Shown here piece after piece: positions 16,012 to 24,581 of a stretch of 64,000 bases of DNA. The DNA is taken from the IMG/VR virus record IMGVR_UViG_3300005613_000035, positions 1 through 64,000 of that record, one strand, 5' to 3'. Position numbers and translations under genes: made by a program. The notes beneath the pieces are model-generated. The model saw only the letters and a list, made by a program, of their open reading frames with translations. It made no database searches and was not told where the DNA came from. The DNA comes from a virus. Each line of letters opens with the position of its first letter. Position 1 is the stretch's first letter.

Positions 16012-16677
16012 ATGGATAGTTTAAAAGATTGTGAGGAGATTCTTGTGTTAGGGGATTCTCATGCTATAGTATTCCTTAATGAAAAGTTTAAAACTACCTT
16101 TAATAACTTTGTTTTCAATGTATGCAAAGTTGGAGGAGCTACTTTATCAGGTATGAAAAATCCTAACACAATTACTCAAGCTATGCCAATTTTTTTAAGG
16201 TGTATCAAAATGTCTAAAGCTATGCAAGTCATTACTCTTATAGGTGAAGTAGATACAGGGTTCTTAATTTGGCATAGTGCTAATAAATATAATATATCAA
16301 TTTCAGAAGCATTAGATAAAGTAGTACAGAATTATATAGAGTTTCTAACTATGCTATCAAATAATTTTAAGGTTATTTGTATTAGTACACCACTTCCTGT
16401 AATAACGGATGGTGCCTATAAGGGTAAGGTTGCAAACGCTCGTAAAACTGTTAAAGCTACTCAAAAACAAAGAATAGAACTAACATTTACACTTAATAAA
16501 ACTATCAAAGAATTCTGTAAAAAAGAACAAATTGTGTTTGTAGATTTAGACATTAAATCATTGGGTAATGATGGATTAATTAAACCAGATTTGTTAAATG
16601 AAGACCCTTGTGATCATCACTATAATTCTGATGTGTATGCAGATTTAATTATTGAAGAATTAAAAAACATTTTATAG
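16012..16677 (+). CDS. SGNH/GDSL-type hydrolase-like protein
   Basis: 221 residues. 'EEILVLGDSHAIVF' near the N-terminus is a block I motif with the nucleophile Ser, 'TLIGEVDTGF' is in the place of later blocks, and 'DPCDHHYNSDVYADLIIEEL' near the end holds the Asp-x-x-His pair (block V). Such proteins add or remove acyl groups on surface glycans. The fold assignment is reasonable; activity is inferred from motifs only. Confidence 0.75.
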   Translation: MDSLKDCEEILVLGDSHAIVFLNEKFKTTFNNFVFNVCKVGGATLSGMKNPNTITQAMPIFLRCIKMSKAMQVITLIGEVDTGFLIWHSANKYNISISEALDKVVQNYIEFLTMLSNNFKVICISTPLPVITDGAYKGKVANARKTVKATQKQRIELTFTLNKTIKEFCKKEQIVFVDLDIKSLGNDGLIKPDLLNEDPCDHHYNSDVYADLIIEELKNIL

Positions 16678-16689
16678 AAAGGGGAGCTA

Positions 16690-17388
16690 TTGGAAAATAG
16701 ATTAGTTGTTACAAGAGCTGATGAGAATATATCAGAGATGACAAGTATTACTCATGAATACTTGAGGAAGTATGCTGATATCTGTAAGGCAGACTTTAAG
16801 GTGCTTGATAGCAATACCTGGCCACACTATCACTATAGGATATTAGAGTTGTACAAGTTGTTTGAAACGTATGATAGAATCTTGTGCTTAGATTCAGATA
16901 TTTTAATACTTAAAACATGTCCTAATATCTTTAAGCTTGTACCAGAAGATTGCATAGGTACTATATATGAAGATAAAGGTAGTAGGCTTGAAGATAGAAG
17001 AAATAGAATAGAGAAAATACAGAAAGAACGTGGTAATGTTGGATGGTATGAGAATTACATTAATACTGGAGTTATAATATTTTCTAAAATACATAGGGAG
17101 TTATTCAATCTTAACAAAGATGAATTATGGATGTCATTAGGATTTGATGATGTGGAATTAGGATTTCAAATTCATAGATTAGGCTATAATGTATATGAGC
17201 TTCCTTGTGAATGGAATTTTATGTCAATGCATAATGAAGGATGGAATCAGAATTCCTCAAGGTTTGATGCATTTATTATACATTATGCAGGGATGGGAAA
17301 TTTCTATGGAAGGCATATAAATAAAAGTAGGTTTGATTTTATAAAGGAAGACTATTTAGTTCTAAAAAAATATGATTTGCTAATATAA
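16690..17388 (+). CDS. GT8-like glycosyltransferase
   Basis: 232 residues, TTG start at 16690 with AAAGGGGAG just upstream. 'YDRILCLDSDILIL' holds the DxD metal site (Asp68, Asp70), and 'YINTGVIIFSK' and 'GFDDVELGFQIHRLGYNVY' follow, with a HYAGMG near the end as in GT8 (LgtC/glycogenin) enzymes that use HxGxx to bind the donor phosphate. A retaining transferase using a UDP-sugar is likely. Confidence 0.82.
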   Translation: MENRLVVTRADENISEMTSITHEYLRKYADICKADFKVLDSNTWPHYHYRILELYKLFETYDRILCLDSDILILKTCPNIFKLVPEDCIGTIYEDKGSRLEDRRNRIEKIQKERGNVGWYENYINTGVIIFSKIHRELFNLNKDELWMSLGFDDVELGFQIHRLGYNVYELPCEWNFMSMHNEGWNQNSSRFDAFIIHYAGMGNFYGRHINKSRFDFIKEDYLVLKKYDLLI

Positions 17389-17400
17389 GGAATTAAAATA

Positions 17401-18057
17401 ATGATCAATTTAAATGTGGAGGGAACTTGTGGGGATGCATTTACTGTATGCTTAAAACTGTGGGCTATTGATAATGAAGAGATAAAAATTTTCCATAAGA
17501 CTGTACACACACAGTTTTATCCTCAGATTAGGGATATATATGGCCTGAAGAAAAATATAGAGGTAGCGTTTGTAGATAATTTTAATGATAGAGAAGAGTA
17601 CCTTGAACTTTCAGGTGTGCCTTATAAAAATAACCCAGACTCTATGGTTTGGTTCCCTGATTTAAAGTTACCGTATGTTTCAATTTTGGATTACCCATAT
17701 ATAGTGATTTGTCCTCATGCTGGTAGAGAGGATGCTATGGCTCGATCAGTACCTATTAAAACAATAGAGTACATGATAGAAGAAGTATCCCCTATTAAAT
17801 GTATTCTGCTGGGTACAAATAGTACGTATAAAGGTATAAAGAATTGTGAGAATTTAATTGGTGAAACTAATGTTATTGAGGCAATGTCTATAATAAGTGA
17901 TTGTAATGGATTCTGTGGTCCTGAAGGGCTTCTTTGTTTTGTTGCATTAAGCCAGCTAATTCCAAGTGTAATATTTTGGGTTAGATGGCAACCTATAGAA
18001 GCAAGAGTTATAGGGACTCCCTGGCAAGAGCATATTATAGATTTGATAAAAATATAA
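17401..18057 (+). CDS. Short GT9-like glycosyltransferase
   Basis: 218 residues. 'LNVEGTCGDAFTVCLKLWAI' resembles the glycine-rich start of GT9 enzymes, and 'YIVICPHAGREDAMARSVP', 'IKCILLGTNSTYKGIKNCEN' and 'SDCNGFCGPEGLLCFVALSQ' match the donor-domain sequence of the family. At about two thirds of usual GT9 length it lacks part of the N-terminal domain, so it may be reduced or have shed the acceptor half. It is the third GT9-like unit of the block. Confidence 0.7.
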   Translation: MINLNVEGTCGDAFTVCLKLWAIDNEEIKIFHKTVHTQFYPQIRDIYGLKKNIEVAFVDNFNDREEYLELSGVPYKNNPDSMVWFPDLKLPYVSILDYPYIVICPHAGREDAMARSVPIKTIEYMIEEVSPIKCILLGTNSTYKGIKNCENLIGETNVIEAMSIISDCNGFCGPEGLLCFVALSQLIPSVIFWVRWQPIEARVIGTPWQEHIIDLIKI

Positions 18058-18070
18058 TGGGAGAGGATAC

Positions 18071-18742
18071 ATGAAAGTATTTCCGATGGGAACTGTAGCT
18101 GCTGGTGTGAATTATGGTACGATTGATGGAGTACAATGTCCATTTTTTGAGCCTAACTCTAAAGCTTTCAGTCATCCTATTCATTATAGTTTGCAAACTT
18201 TATTTCAGAATCAATCTATACTTACAAGAAAAATAGCTGAGCCAAGTTTATCTATTACATATGAATATACTAACATATATTTTCATGAGTTTTTACAAAT
18301 AAAAGAATGTGTGGCAGACGTAGAGGAAGCTGTTGATACGATATATGTAGTGGATTTATCAGCAGGTACTTTACCAGATTCCATGCCTTCTTGGGTACCT
18401 CATATTGGTTGGACCGGATTATATTCTTCTGTTGCAAATATGAAGGCTAACTATATGTTTCTTAATAATAGTACACAATGGAAAATAGGTGTAGTAAATA
18501 GTATTGTTACAAACACATCTATTCAATTAACTGTTACGGATAATTATGGAGATATGACAGAGGCACAAGCGGCAGTAGTAACAGGTAATGCAAGGACGCA
18601 TATTTATCCTATGTATGAATGCTATATAGTTCCAAACTCATTACAGAACTTTTCTGTTACAGGATATTGGAGTAATAAAGATTCAATGCGTGGCCCAATG
18701 TGGAGTGGTTCTATAAGTTTTACATCTAAATATAGAATATAA
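18071..18742 (+). CDS. Putative virion protein of unknown function
   Basis: 223 residues, no signal peptide, no membrane helix, rich in aromatic residues and beta-strand sequence ('FPMGTVAAGVNYGTIDGVQ', 'LSITYEYTNIYFHEF', 'MWSGSISFTSKY'). This composition suits a structural protein. It lies in the glycan block, before a sulfotransferase and the head-tail connector gene, so it may be a capsid-associated or tail accessory protein. Shine-Dalgarno GGGAGAGGA is at 18059-18067. No family is recognised. Confidence 0.7.
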   Translation: MKVFPMGTVAAGVNYGTIDGVQCPFFEPNSKAFSHPIHYSLQTLFQNQSILTRKIAEPSLSITYEYTNIYFHEFLQIKECVADVEEAVDTIYVVDLSAGTLPDSMPSWVPHIGWTGLYSSVANMKANYMFLNNSTQWKIGVVNSIVTNTSIQLTVTDNYGDMTEAQAAVVTGNARTHIYPMYECYIVPNSLQNFSVTGYWSNKDSMRGPMWSGSISFTSKYRI

Positions 18743-18753
18743 TAGGTGATAGT

Positions 18754-19443
18754 ATGACAATAGCTATAGTATGTAGCGGTGGTAGATCTGGTACTAATTT
18801 AGCTCTTGAATCTTTAAGAGGAAATCCTTATTTTAAAGTATCAAATGTTATAGAAGATAAGTACGTATTTGTTAGAGAGGAAGAGTTAATAGATAGATAT
18901 TTAACAAAGACAGATGTTGTCTACTGTCCTACATACAAGCATTTTAAACAGTTTATGATTAAAAATAGTAATGCCAATATTATATGGACTGTTAGACATC
19001 CATACGATTGGTGTTTAAGTAAATTGTATAGAGGAAGACCAACAGAAAAAAGTCTTTGGAAATACTCTGCTGATGCTACAATACGTGGTTGCTTAATGGA
19101 TATGAGTTGGATGTATTCTCTTTTAAAAGAGTTGGAGAAAGATTATCCATTAAGAATTATTAGAGTTAGAATGGAAGACCTAATTTTAAATATTGAAACT
19201 GAAACCAAAAGAATTTGTAGACGCCTTTGCATTCTTTGGGATAAAGAAATGATGTATCCATATAAAAGAATGAGAAATAAGGATAAGAAAAAAAGGTATG
19301 GAAATAAGTTAGACACGTCTCAAATAGGGTTATATAAAAATGTAGCTACTGTGTATGATGGATATTTTATGGATAAAATGGAAGCTATAGATTTAATATT
19401 TTCTAAAGTACAACCACTTATAAGAGAATTTAACTATGAGTAG
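18754..19443 (+). CDS. Sulfotransferase-like P-loop protein, third and divergent copy
   Basis: 229 residues. 'IVCSGGRSGTNLALESLRG' (4-22) is a sulfotransferase P-loop of the SGRSGT class, and 'IIWTVRHPYDWCLSKLYRG' (about 75-93) is the 3'-phosphate site (R-x-P-x-x-W, then Ser). 'IIRVRMEDL' follows, as in Sulfotransfer_1/3 proteins. It differs from the two upstream copies, whose loop reads KTGG[ST]F, so it was acquired separately or diverged long ago. The next start overlaps the end of this gene. Confidence 0.82.
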   Translation: MTIAIVCSGGRSGTNLALESLRGNPYFKVSNVIEDKYVFVREEELIDRYLTKTDVVYCPTYKHFKQFMIKNSNANIIWTVRHPYDWCLSKLYRGRPTEKSLWKYSADATIRGCLMDMSWMYSLLKELEKDYPLRIIRVRMEDLILNIETETKRICRRLCILWDKEMMYPYKRMRNKDKKKRYGNKLDTSQIGLYKNVATVYDGYFMDKMEAIDLIFSKVQPLIREFNYE

Positions 19444-19978
19444 AAAACTAATTGTATCGTTAGATACATATTCTTGGGTCAGGTTTGTTGCTGGTACAAT
19501 TATTAGAGATCATATAAATGATTATGAAGTAATAATTGTGCATGAAGATTTAAGACCTATTTTATGGATGAGAAATTTATGTGTGCCGGCTATAATAGAA
19601 CAAAGGCGACATGACTTATATCAAGTAGGAACTACATTAAATATTAAAAAAATAAGTAATTTTAAGTATACATATGGTAATGTCCCAATAAAAAAACTTA
19701 TAACAGAGTTACATTTATATATTATTTTAAATTCCATTAGTGAAGTGTATATTCAAAGTCATGATATTTTAAATATAATATTTAAGGAACTGCAACTTAA
19801 ATATAATTTTAAGCTGTTTATATTTGGTAGTAATACAGATGATGTAATAAAGAAAACAATTCTTACGCAAGATGAGTATAAAGAAAAAATAGAGTTAAGA
19901 AAATTATTGGTAGGAATTCATACAAAAGAAGATAGAGATGTATATACCACTATAGAACGATTTACAGGGGGGAGTTAA
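19436..19978 (+). CDS. Hypothetical protein in glycan block
   Basis: 180 residues, overlapping the sulfotransferase by 8 bp and abutting the connector gene. It reads as alternating beta-alpha ('KLIVSLDTYSWVRFVAGTII', 'YEVIIVHEDLRPILW', 'VYIQSHDILNIIFKELQ', 'KLFIFGSNTDDV'). Spacing vaguely recalls deacetylase-like (PIG-L) folds, but the diagnostic His/Asp motif is missing. No function is assigned. Confidence 0.6.
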   Translation: MSRKLIVSLDTYSWVRFVAGTIIRDHINDYEVIIVHEDLRPILWMRNLCVPAIIEQRRHDLYQVGTTLNIKKISNFKYTYGNVPIKKLITELHLYIILNSISEVYIQSHDILNIIFKELQLKYNFKLFIFGSNTDDVIKKTILTQDEYKEKIELRKLLVGIHTKEDRDVYTTIERFTGGS

Positions 19979-21007
19979 TTGGAATTTACACATTTAAACT
20001 CGTATTTTAGTATGTTCACTGATGAGGATCTAAAAAAAGAGTATAGTTTTACAAGTGATTTAGATACAGGGGATGCACTTGCTACACCATGCTCCGTAAC
20101 TATTCTAAATTCTAATGGTGTGGATAAATCTGCAACTATGATTGCAAGTGTTACTGTTAATTCTCCTACTATATCCTTTATTGTACAAGATCCTCCAGTA
20201 GCAGACACATATGAAATTAAGATAGCATGTCCTACTGATAATGCCAGAACTCATGTTAAAAAAGTAGTTTGTGATGTGTATAATTCTACAGACTTAGTAA
20301 CCTATATAGCAGGACCTACGTCTAATAGCTATGTTACACTTAAAGAAAGCAATGATTATGTTCGTGAAGTGCGGGGGCATATATCTACTTGGGACACACT
20401 TAGCAATGCCGGTAAAAAATATTTACTTATAGAAGCAGCAAGGGATATAGATAAATTCAATTTTATTGGTAAGAAATACTATGACAACCAAGCATTGGAA
20501 TTTCCACGTGATGATCATGATAATATTACTGGAAATTGTGCTACACCTATAACTCTTTCAAGTTTTAAAAATACTTCTTTTACATCAGATACTTATGGTG
20601 CTTATCGTAGTAATACAGATTATTGGGAGTATGGTACAGTGCATATGACTGCTGCAACGGCTCTTGGGGATATTAGAAATATATCTAATAGTAATATTAC
20701 TACAGACGTAATTACCACTACGGAAGATTTTTCTGCTACTCCTACAGAGAACACAACTTTTATAGCTTTTGATCCACTTGATACTAAGCTGAAGAATGCT
20801 CAAGTAATTCAAGCACTCCATATTTTAGATACAGATGGTGGAGGTGCATTGCAGAAGTACCGAAGTGCTGGTGCAAAGAGTGTTCAAATAGGGGATGTTG
20901 AAGTAGCTTTTTCTGGTACCAGTACAATGTCAAGAGGTGTCTCGTCTAAAGCAAAACAGTTATTAAGTCAATTTATAGAACGCTATCGTCGTGTTCAAAG
21001 AGCTTAA
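19979..21007 (+). CDS. Head-tail connector protein (DnaT-like/gp6-type), with N-terminal extension
   Basis: 342 residues, TTG start at 19979 preceded by GGGGGGAG. The middle is diagnostic: 'SNSYVTLKESNDYVREVRGH', 'KKYLLIEAARDIDKFNFIGK' and 'DNQALEFPRDDHDNITG' match the phage protein annotated as putative DnaT-like (PF20557-type), which sits after the capsid gene and completes the head. The first 110 residues form a separate beta-rich domain. In other long-tailed phages it is followed by closure, neck and terminator proteins, as here. Confidence 0.8.
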   Translation: MEFTHLNSYFSMFTDEDLKKEYSFTSDLDTGDALATPCSVTILNSNGVDKSATMIASVTVNSPTISFIVQDPPVADTYEIKIACPTDNARTHVKKVVCDVYNSTDLVTYIAGPTSNSYVTLKESNDYVREVRGHISTWDTLSNAGKKYLLIEAARDIDKFNFIGKKYYDNQALEFPRDDHDNITGNCATPITLSSFKNTSFTSDTYGAYRSNTDYWEYGTVHMTAATALGDIRNISNSNITTDVITTTEDFSATPTENTTFIAFDPLDTKLKNAQVIQALHILDTDGGGALQKYRSAGAKSVQIGDVEVAFSGTSTMSRGVSSKAKQLLSQFIERYRRVQRA

Positions 21008-21018
21008 GGAATTATTAA

Positions 21019-21189
21019 ATGAAAATAAATCTTGATACTAAAATTTATGATGAGGTTGACATTAAGAAAATGAAGAGGAATTTAAGGGACGCATTTAAAG
21101 AAAAAGATAGTGATGTTAAGGTACATACACCAATATCTCCAAGTAAAAAAAGAATAAGTAGGAAGAGGAGGGCGTTATGTCATCATTAG
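21019..21189 (+). CDS. Small basic protein, 56 residues
   Basis: Starts 'MKINLDTKIYDEVDIKKMKR' and ends in a Lys/Arg-rich tail ('SPSKKRISRKRRALCHH'). Shine-Dalgarno AAGGAA is at 21006-21011, and it overlaps the next gene by 13 bp. It lies exactly where small capsid- or connector-associated proteins occur. Function unknown; it may be a nucleic-acid-binding or assembly factor. Confidence 0.6.
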   Translation: MKINLDTKIYDEVDIKKMKRNLRDAFKEKDSDVKVHTPISPSKKRISRKRRALCHH

Positions 21190-21494
21190 TAGCTGGACTT
21201 TTAAACCAGACTATTGACACTATCTATAGTACAAGTAGTAGTGGGTATGGGGATAAGACTGAAACTATTTTGTACACAAATATTCCATGCAGATGGCAAG
21301 AAATTTCTGTATTAAATGTTGATGCTGCTGGTGAGAAGATAGACTATGAAGTTAAAATATGGTTGCTTCCAGATATAACTATAAATAAAAATTTCAGAGT
21401 ATTGAAAGGCTCTAAGAAATATATAGTTGAGGACGTTTCCTATAAATATGATCTTGATGGTAATGCAGACCATATAGAATGTTATTTAAAGTAG
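21177..21494 (+). CDS. Head closure / head-tail joining protein
   Basis: 105 residues, small and beta-rich: 'TETILYTNIPCRWQEISVLN', 'KIDYEVKIWLLPDI', 'FRVLKGSKKYIVEDVSYKYD'. The pattern of a short strand-rich protein with a central 'IPCRWQE' and a final VxxVSxxxD strand is that of the gp16/SPP1-type head-tail adaptors. Its place between connector and HK97 gp10-like genes supports this. Shine-Dalgarno AGGAGGG overlaps the preceding small gene. Confidence 0.72.
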   Translation: MSSLVAGLLNQTIDTIYSTSSSGYGDKTETILYTNIPCRWQEISVLNVDAAGEKIDYEVKIWLLPDITINKNFRVLKGSKKYIVEDVSYKYDLDGNADHIECYLK

Positions 21495-21503
21495 GTTATA
21501 TAA

Positions 21504-22241
21504 TTGTTAAAACTTGATATAAAATCTAAATATCTATCGGATAAAATAACACCTTCAATATACCAAGACTCAGGTCCTCCTACGTTATTGAAAGGTAAGG
21601 GCGGTGTTTTTGCTACTAGAATTGAGCAAGCAGGTCTACCTGAAACACAAGAGGTGCTTGGTAAATTTGGGAAAGCAATAAGCATATATGCAGCAAGAGC
21701 TATATCCCTTGTTACAATTGATTTATTAGCTAATGCACAACCGAGAGTACCTGTTGATACCGGTGAGCTACGTGAGAGCGGTGTAGCTACTTTAAAAATG
21801 GGTAGAGGTGGTAAAACATATATAGGTATTGGTCATGCAGATGGAACAATAGAAGCAAGATTAGGCAATGTTACTAAAAGTAAGCTTAAGAATGTTAGAA
21901 CTTTACGAGCAGAAGTATCATATAGAAGATTGAATGAAGAAGGTGCTGATATTGCGTTATGGGCACATGAAGATTTATTACCCTATTCGTCTTCCCAACA
22001 TCCAAGAGCGAGAACTTTAGGTACTGGTCCTAAGTATTTAGAAATACCTTGGATAGAAAAAGCTGCTGAATATATCAGGTTTATAAATGATGAAGTTGCA
22101 GGATTAACAATGAAACATAATATTGCACTTATATCTAAGATGCAGCAGACAAGGACAGGTAAATATAAAGTGAATTATGTAGATTTAAATATAGATAAAA
22201 TTCAGGTAGAAGGATACTATCCTCCTGGTTGGAAACATTAA
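21504..22241 (+). CDS. Neck / head-tail component (HK97 gp10-like)
   Basis: 245 residues, TTG start at 21504. 'LANAQPRVPVDTGELRESG' (about 75-93) is the hallmark motif of HK97 gp10-like neck proteins (V-P-V-D-T-G-x-L-R). 'GTIEARLGNVTKSKLKN' and 'GADIALWAHEDLLPY' follow; the insertion makes the protein longer than the usual 120-150 residues. In the family this protein sits at the head-tail joint. Confidence 0.8.
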   Translation: MLKLDIKSKYLSDKITPSIYQDSGPPTLLKGKGGVFATRIEQAGLPETQEVLGKFGKAISIYAARAISLVTIDLLANAQPRVPVDTGELRESGVATLKMGRGGKTYIGIGHADGTIEARLGNVTKSKLKNVRTLRAEVSYRRLNEEGADIALWAHEDLLPYSSSQHPRARTLGTGPKYLEIPWIEKAAEYIRFINDEVAGLTMKHNIALISKMQQTRTGKYKVNYVDLNIDKIQVEGYYPPGWKH

Positions 22242-22259
22242 TGAATAGGCGGTAACATA

Positions 22260-22670
22260 ATGGCTAACACGATATGTAATAATGTTGCATCATATTTAAC
22301 TGATCTTGGAGCTACTCATGCTGTATGTTCAGCATTAGGAGATACTTTAACATTTGCAGAGAATTTATTTATAGGTATAAGTCCTGCTACTGATATAGAT
22401 ACTATAGCTATATTACCTTATGGTGGGTCACCACCTAATATGGATAATATACGACAGGAAGCATCTATACAAATTAGAACAAAAACGGATTCGAGGTATC
22501 GCGGGTTAGGTTTACAACAAGAAATTATAAATTTTTTACACACAAAGGAGATAGTTGGGGTAGGAAAAATATTTGCTAAACAAAGTGTTCCAATATTGTT
22601 TGATGTTCTTGAATCTGGAGAGCACACTGTGATGGTCTCAAATTTTGATATAAAATATATAAAAGTGTAG
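22260..22670 (+). CDS. Tail terminator / tail completion protein
   Basis: 136 residues. 'GIAPATDIDT'-like sequence (here 'FIGISPATDIDTIAILPYGG'), 'IRQEASIQIRTKTDSRYRGL' and 'SGEHTVMVSNFDIKYI' match the phage minor capsid/tail terminator family (PF12691-type) that caps the tail tube. Position between neck and tail tube genes is canonical, apart from the glycosyltransferase that follows. Normal length. Confidence 0.78.
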   Translation: MANTICNNVASYLTDLGATHAVCSALGDTLTFAENLFIGISPATDIDTIAILPYGGSPPNMDNIRQEASIQIRTKTDSRYRGLGLQQEIINFLHTKEIVGVGKIFAKQSVPILFDVLESGEHTVMVSNFDIKYIKV

Positions 22671-22698
22671 AAAGTAAATAAAAAGAGGATTAATATTT

Positions 22699-23886
22699 AT
22701 GAAAGACTATAATGCATTAATTACAAAAGATGGTAAGCCAATAAAAATTCTAATAGCAAGTAAGCATCAGTGTATCAGATGTATTAGAATTGCTGAAGCG
22801 TTAAAATCAGTGGGATATGAGGTTGATGCCCTAACGAATAAGATATCCTACGGTACAGAGATATTTGATAAGGTGTATTATTGGGGAACAGAACAACAGT
22901 TTAAGAATCAAATATATAGTCTAAAAGGCAAACACCAGATTTTAGAATGGGAAAATGAACCGGACACTCCTGTAAGCTGGGCTGCTGAAATGGCAGATAG
23001 AGATAAAACAAAAATCATATATAATGTACATGATGCTGACACAATTCGCCGTGGTTTATCACCTCTTGACGAACGACGAGCGTATATCAATTCTGACGCT
23101 GTAATTTATGTTAGCAAACCAATACAAAAGATTTGTACAGAGTTGCATGAAATAAAAAAACCTACAATAGTATTATACAATTACGGTACAAAGAGTATGC
23201 TGGAAAATACAAAAGTAGATTGGGATACAGTACAAAATAGACCACAAACATTAGTGTATGAAGGTGGAATAAATCCAATAGGGAATACACCAGACATCCA
23301 GCAGATGAACGTAATTTTTAAATATAGAAATTTATTTCCAATATTCCAACAATTAATACAACAAGGCAATGAGGTGCATGCATACGCTGGGAATAGTGAT
23401 GCATACGAAACTGGGCAATATACGGGTGTTGTTCTTCACCCGCCTACAAAGTTTGACCAGTTGTTAAAAGAACTTACAAAGTTTAAATATAATTTACTTG
23501 TATTTAATAATGAAGATGGAAAGCAAGATCAGGTGAATTATACCACGCCAAACAAACTTTGGGATGCGTTGATTGCTGGAGTGCCATCAATTGCATGCTG
23601 GTGTAAAGAAACCGAAAAGTACGTTAAAAAGCACGATATTGGTTGGTGCTTCACGAGCATCAAGAGTATAGGCAACTGCTCTGGGATAGATCCTGAGTAC
23701 ATGGAAAAACTGGAGAATGTACGCAGGAAAAGGGAGGAATTAATATTTGAAAATCAGGTTTGTCTGCTTGAAAACTTGTACGCTGAAATATTAGGCGTTG
23801 AGAAGAAAGATATTCCTCTGAAGTTGCAAAAACAATTAAGGTTTGAATATGGAGATGAAGCGATAGATAAATCCATAAGACCTTAA
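22699..23886 (+). CDS. GT4-like glycosyltransferase placed between tail terminator and tail tube genes
   Basis: 395 residues. A GT-B fold enzyme: 'PIKILIASKHQCIRCIRIAE' at the N-terminus, 'IIYNVHDADTIRR' and 'SDAVIYVSKPIQKICTELHE' mid-protein, 'TLVYEGGINPIG' and 'KLWDALIAGVPSIACWCKET' in the donor half. This lies in the middle of the tail operon, 29 bp after the terminator gene and 32 bp before the tube gene, so it should be made together with virion proteins. It may glycosylate the tail tube or another particle protein, as inferred from position. Confidence 0.85.
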   Translation: MKDYNALITKDGKPIKILIASKHQCIRCIRIAEALKSVGYEVDALTNKISYGTEIFDKVYYWGTEQQFKNQIYSLKGKHQILEWENEPDTPVSWAAEMADRDKTKIIYNVHDADTIRRGLSPLDERRAYINSDAVIYVSKPIQKICTELHEIKKPTIVLYNYGTKSMLENTKVDWDTVQNRPQTLVYEGGINPIGNTPDIQQMNVIFKYRNLFPIFQQLIQQGNEVHAYAGNSDAYETGQYTGVVLHPPTKFDQLLKELTKFKYNLLVFNNEDGKQDQVNYTTPNKLWDALIAGVPSIACWCKETEKYVKKHDIGWCFTSIKSIGNCSGIDPEYMEKLENVRRKREELIFENQVCLLENLYAEILGVEKKDIPLKLQKQLRFEYGDEAIDKSIRP

Positions 23887-23917
23887 TTTGTATTAGATAG
23901 ATAGGTGGTGAAAAACT

Positions 23918-24499
23918 ATGAGTAGCAAAGGAACAATAGATAGTGATAACTATACCATCGGGGGTGGCATGCTGTACTATAATGCCACAATTGGTGCCCA
24001 AGAATGTTTAGCAACTACAACTTTTTGGACTGCACACAATAACCTCGGTAACGTAGTGTCTGCTGAAATCTCACCCGATCTTTCCTATGTTGAACACTGG
24101 AAATCTAAGAACGGGAAGAGGGTAAAAGATAAAGAGGTGGTAAATACCGCCGCTATTAATATTACGTTTACCTTTGATGAGATGAATCAGGATAACCTTA
24201 GACGCTTTCTGTTTGGTACTAACTCCTCAGCATCTAAATTCACTGTGTTGGATAACACTTTGGAGGAAGGTTGTGGGCAGTTGGTGCTGGAAACAGCAGT
24301 AGGCCAGAACATGATATATAGGTTTCCAAAATGTTCACTAAGACCTGATGGAGCGTTAACCTTAAATCCTGAGTCTTGGCATGAGGGTTCATTCACCATA
24401 AATGTGGTTGAATACATTTCTGGGGATCATACTAATGCCACACTTAATGCAACCTGGTTAACCATGCCTTTTGGTGAGGTTGACACGGCTGAATTTTAG
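23918..24499 (+). CDS. Major tail (tube) protein
   Basis: 193 residues. Long-tailed phage tube proteins have this size and a beta-rich body: 'YTIGGGMLYYNATIGAQE', 'LGNVVSAEISPDLSYVEHW', 'KDKEVVNTAAINITFTFDEM', 'MIYRFPKCSLRPDGALTLN' and 'EGSFTINVVEYIS'. It precedes the tail chaperone and tape measure genes, as expected. Shine-Dalgarno AGGTGG. Its codon use looks somewhat less A+T-rich than its neighbours, which fits high expression. Confidence 0.82.
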   Translation: MSSKGTIDSDNYTIGGGMLYYNATIGAQECLATTTFWTAHNNLGNVVSAEISPDLSYVEHWKSKNGKRVKDKEVVNTAAINITFTFDEMNQDNLRRFLFGTNSSASKFTVLDNTLEEGCGQLVLETAVGQNMIYRFPKCSLRPDGALTLNPESWHEGSFTINVVEYISGDHTNATLNATWLTMPFGEVDTAEF

Positions 24500-24501
24500 T
24501 G

Positions 24502-24530
24502 TTGACTCTTTGTAAGTAGTGTGTTATACT
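24502..24530 (+). promoter_or_regulatory. Sigma-70-type promoter for the endonuclease gene
   Basis: TTGACT at 24502-24507, a 17-bp spacer, and TATACT at 24525-24530, five of six matches in each box. It starts 3 bp after the tail tube stop and directs transcription of the following endonuclease. A private promoter in the middle of a late operon is typical of free-standing mobile genes. Confidence 0.75.
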
Positions 24531-24535
24531 GTAAT

Positions 24536-24565
24536 AATATGGGGGGAAATTATTCCTCCCATATT
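24536..24565 (+). promoter_or_regulatory. Hairpin in the leader of the endonuclease gene
   Basis: An 11-bp stem with a single mismatch (AATATGGGGGG at 24536-24546 against CCTCCCATATT at 24555-24565) and an 8-base loop. It lies between the promoter and the Shine-Dalgarno (AGGAG at 24570-24574), ending about 16 bp before the ATG. It could insulate read-through from the tail operon, restrain translation, or bind a repressor as DNA. Which one is unknown. Confidence 0.6.
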
Positions 24566-24581
24566 ATACAGGAGATTAAAT

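Noticed and set aside
19436-19978. PIG-L-type deacetylase
   Set aside because: General fold pattern only; the metal-binding motif is absent.
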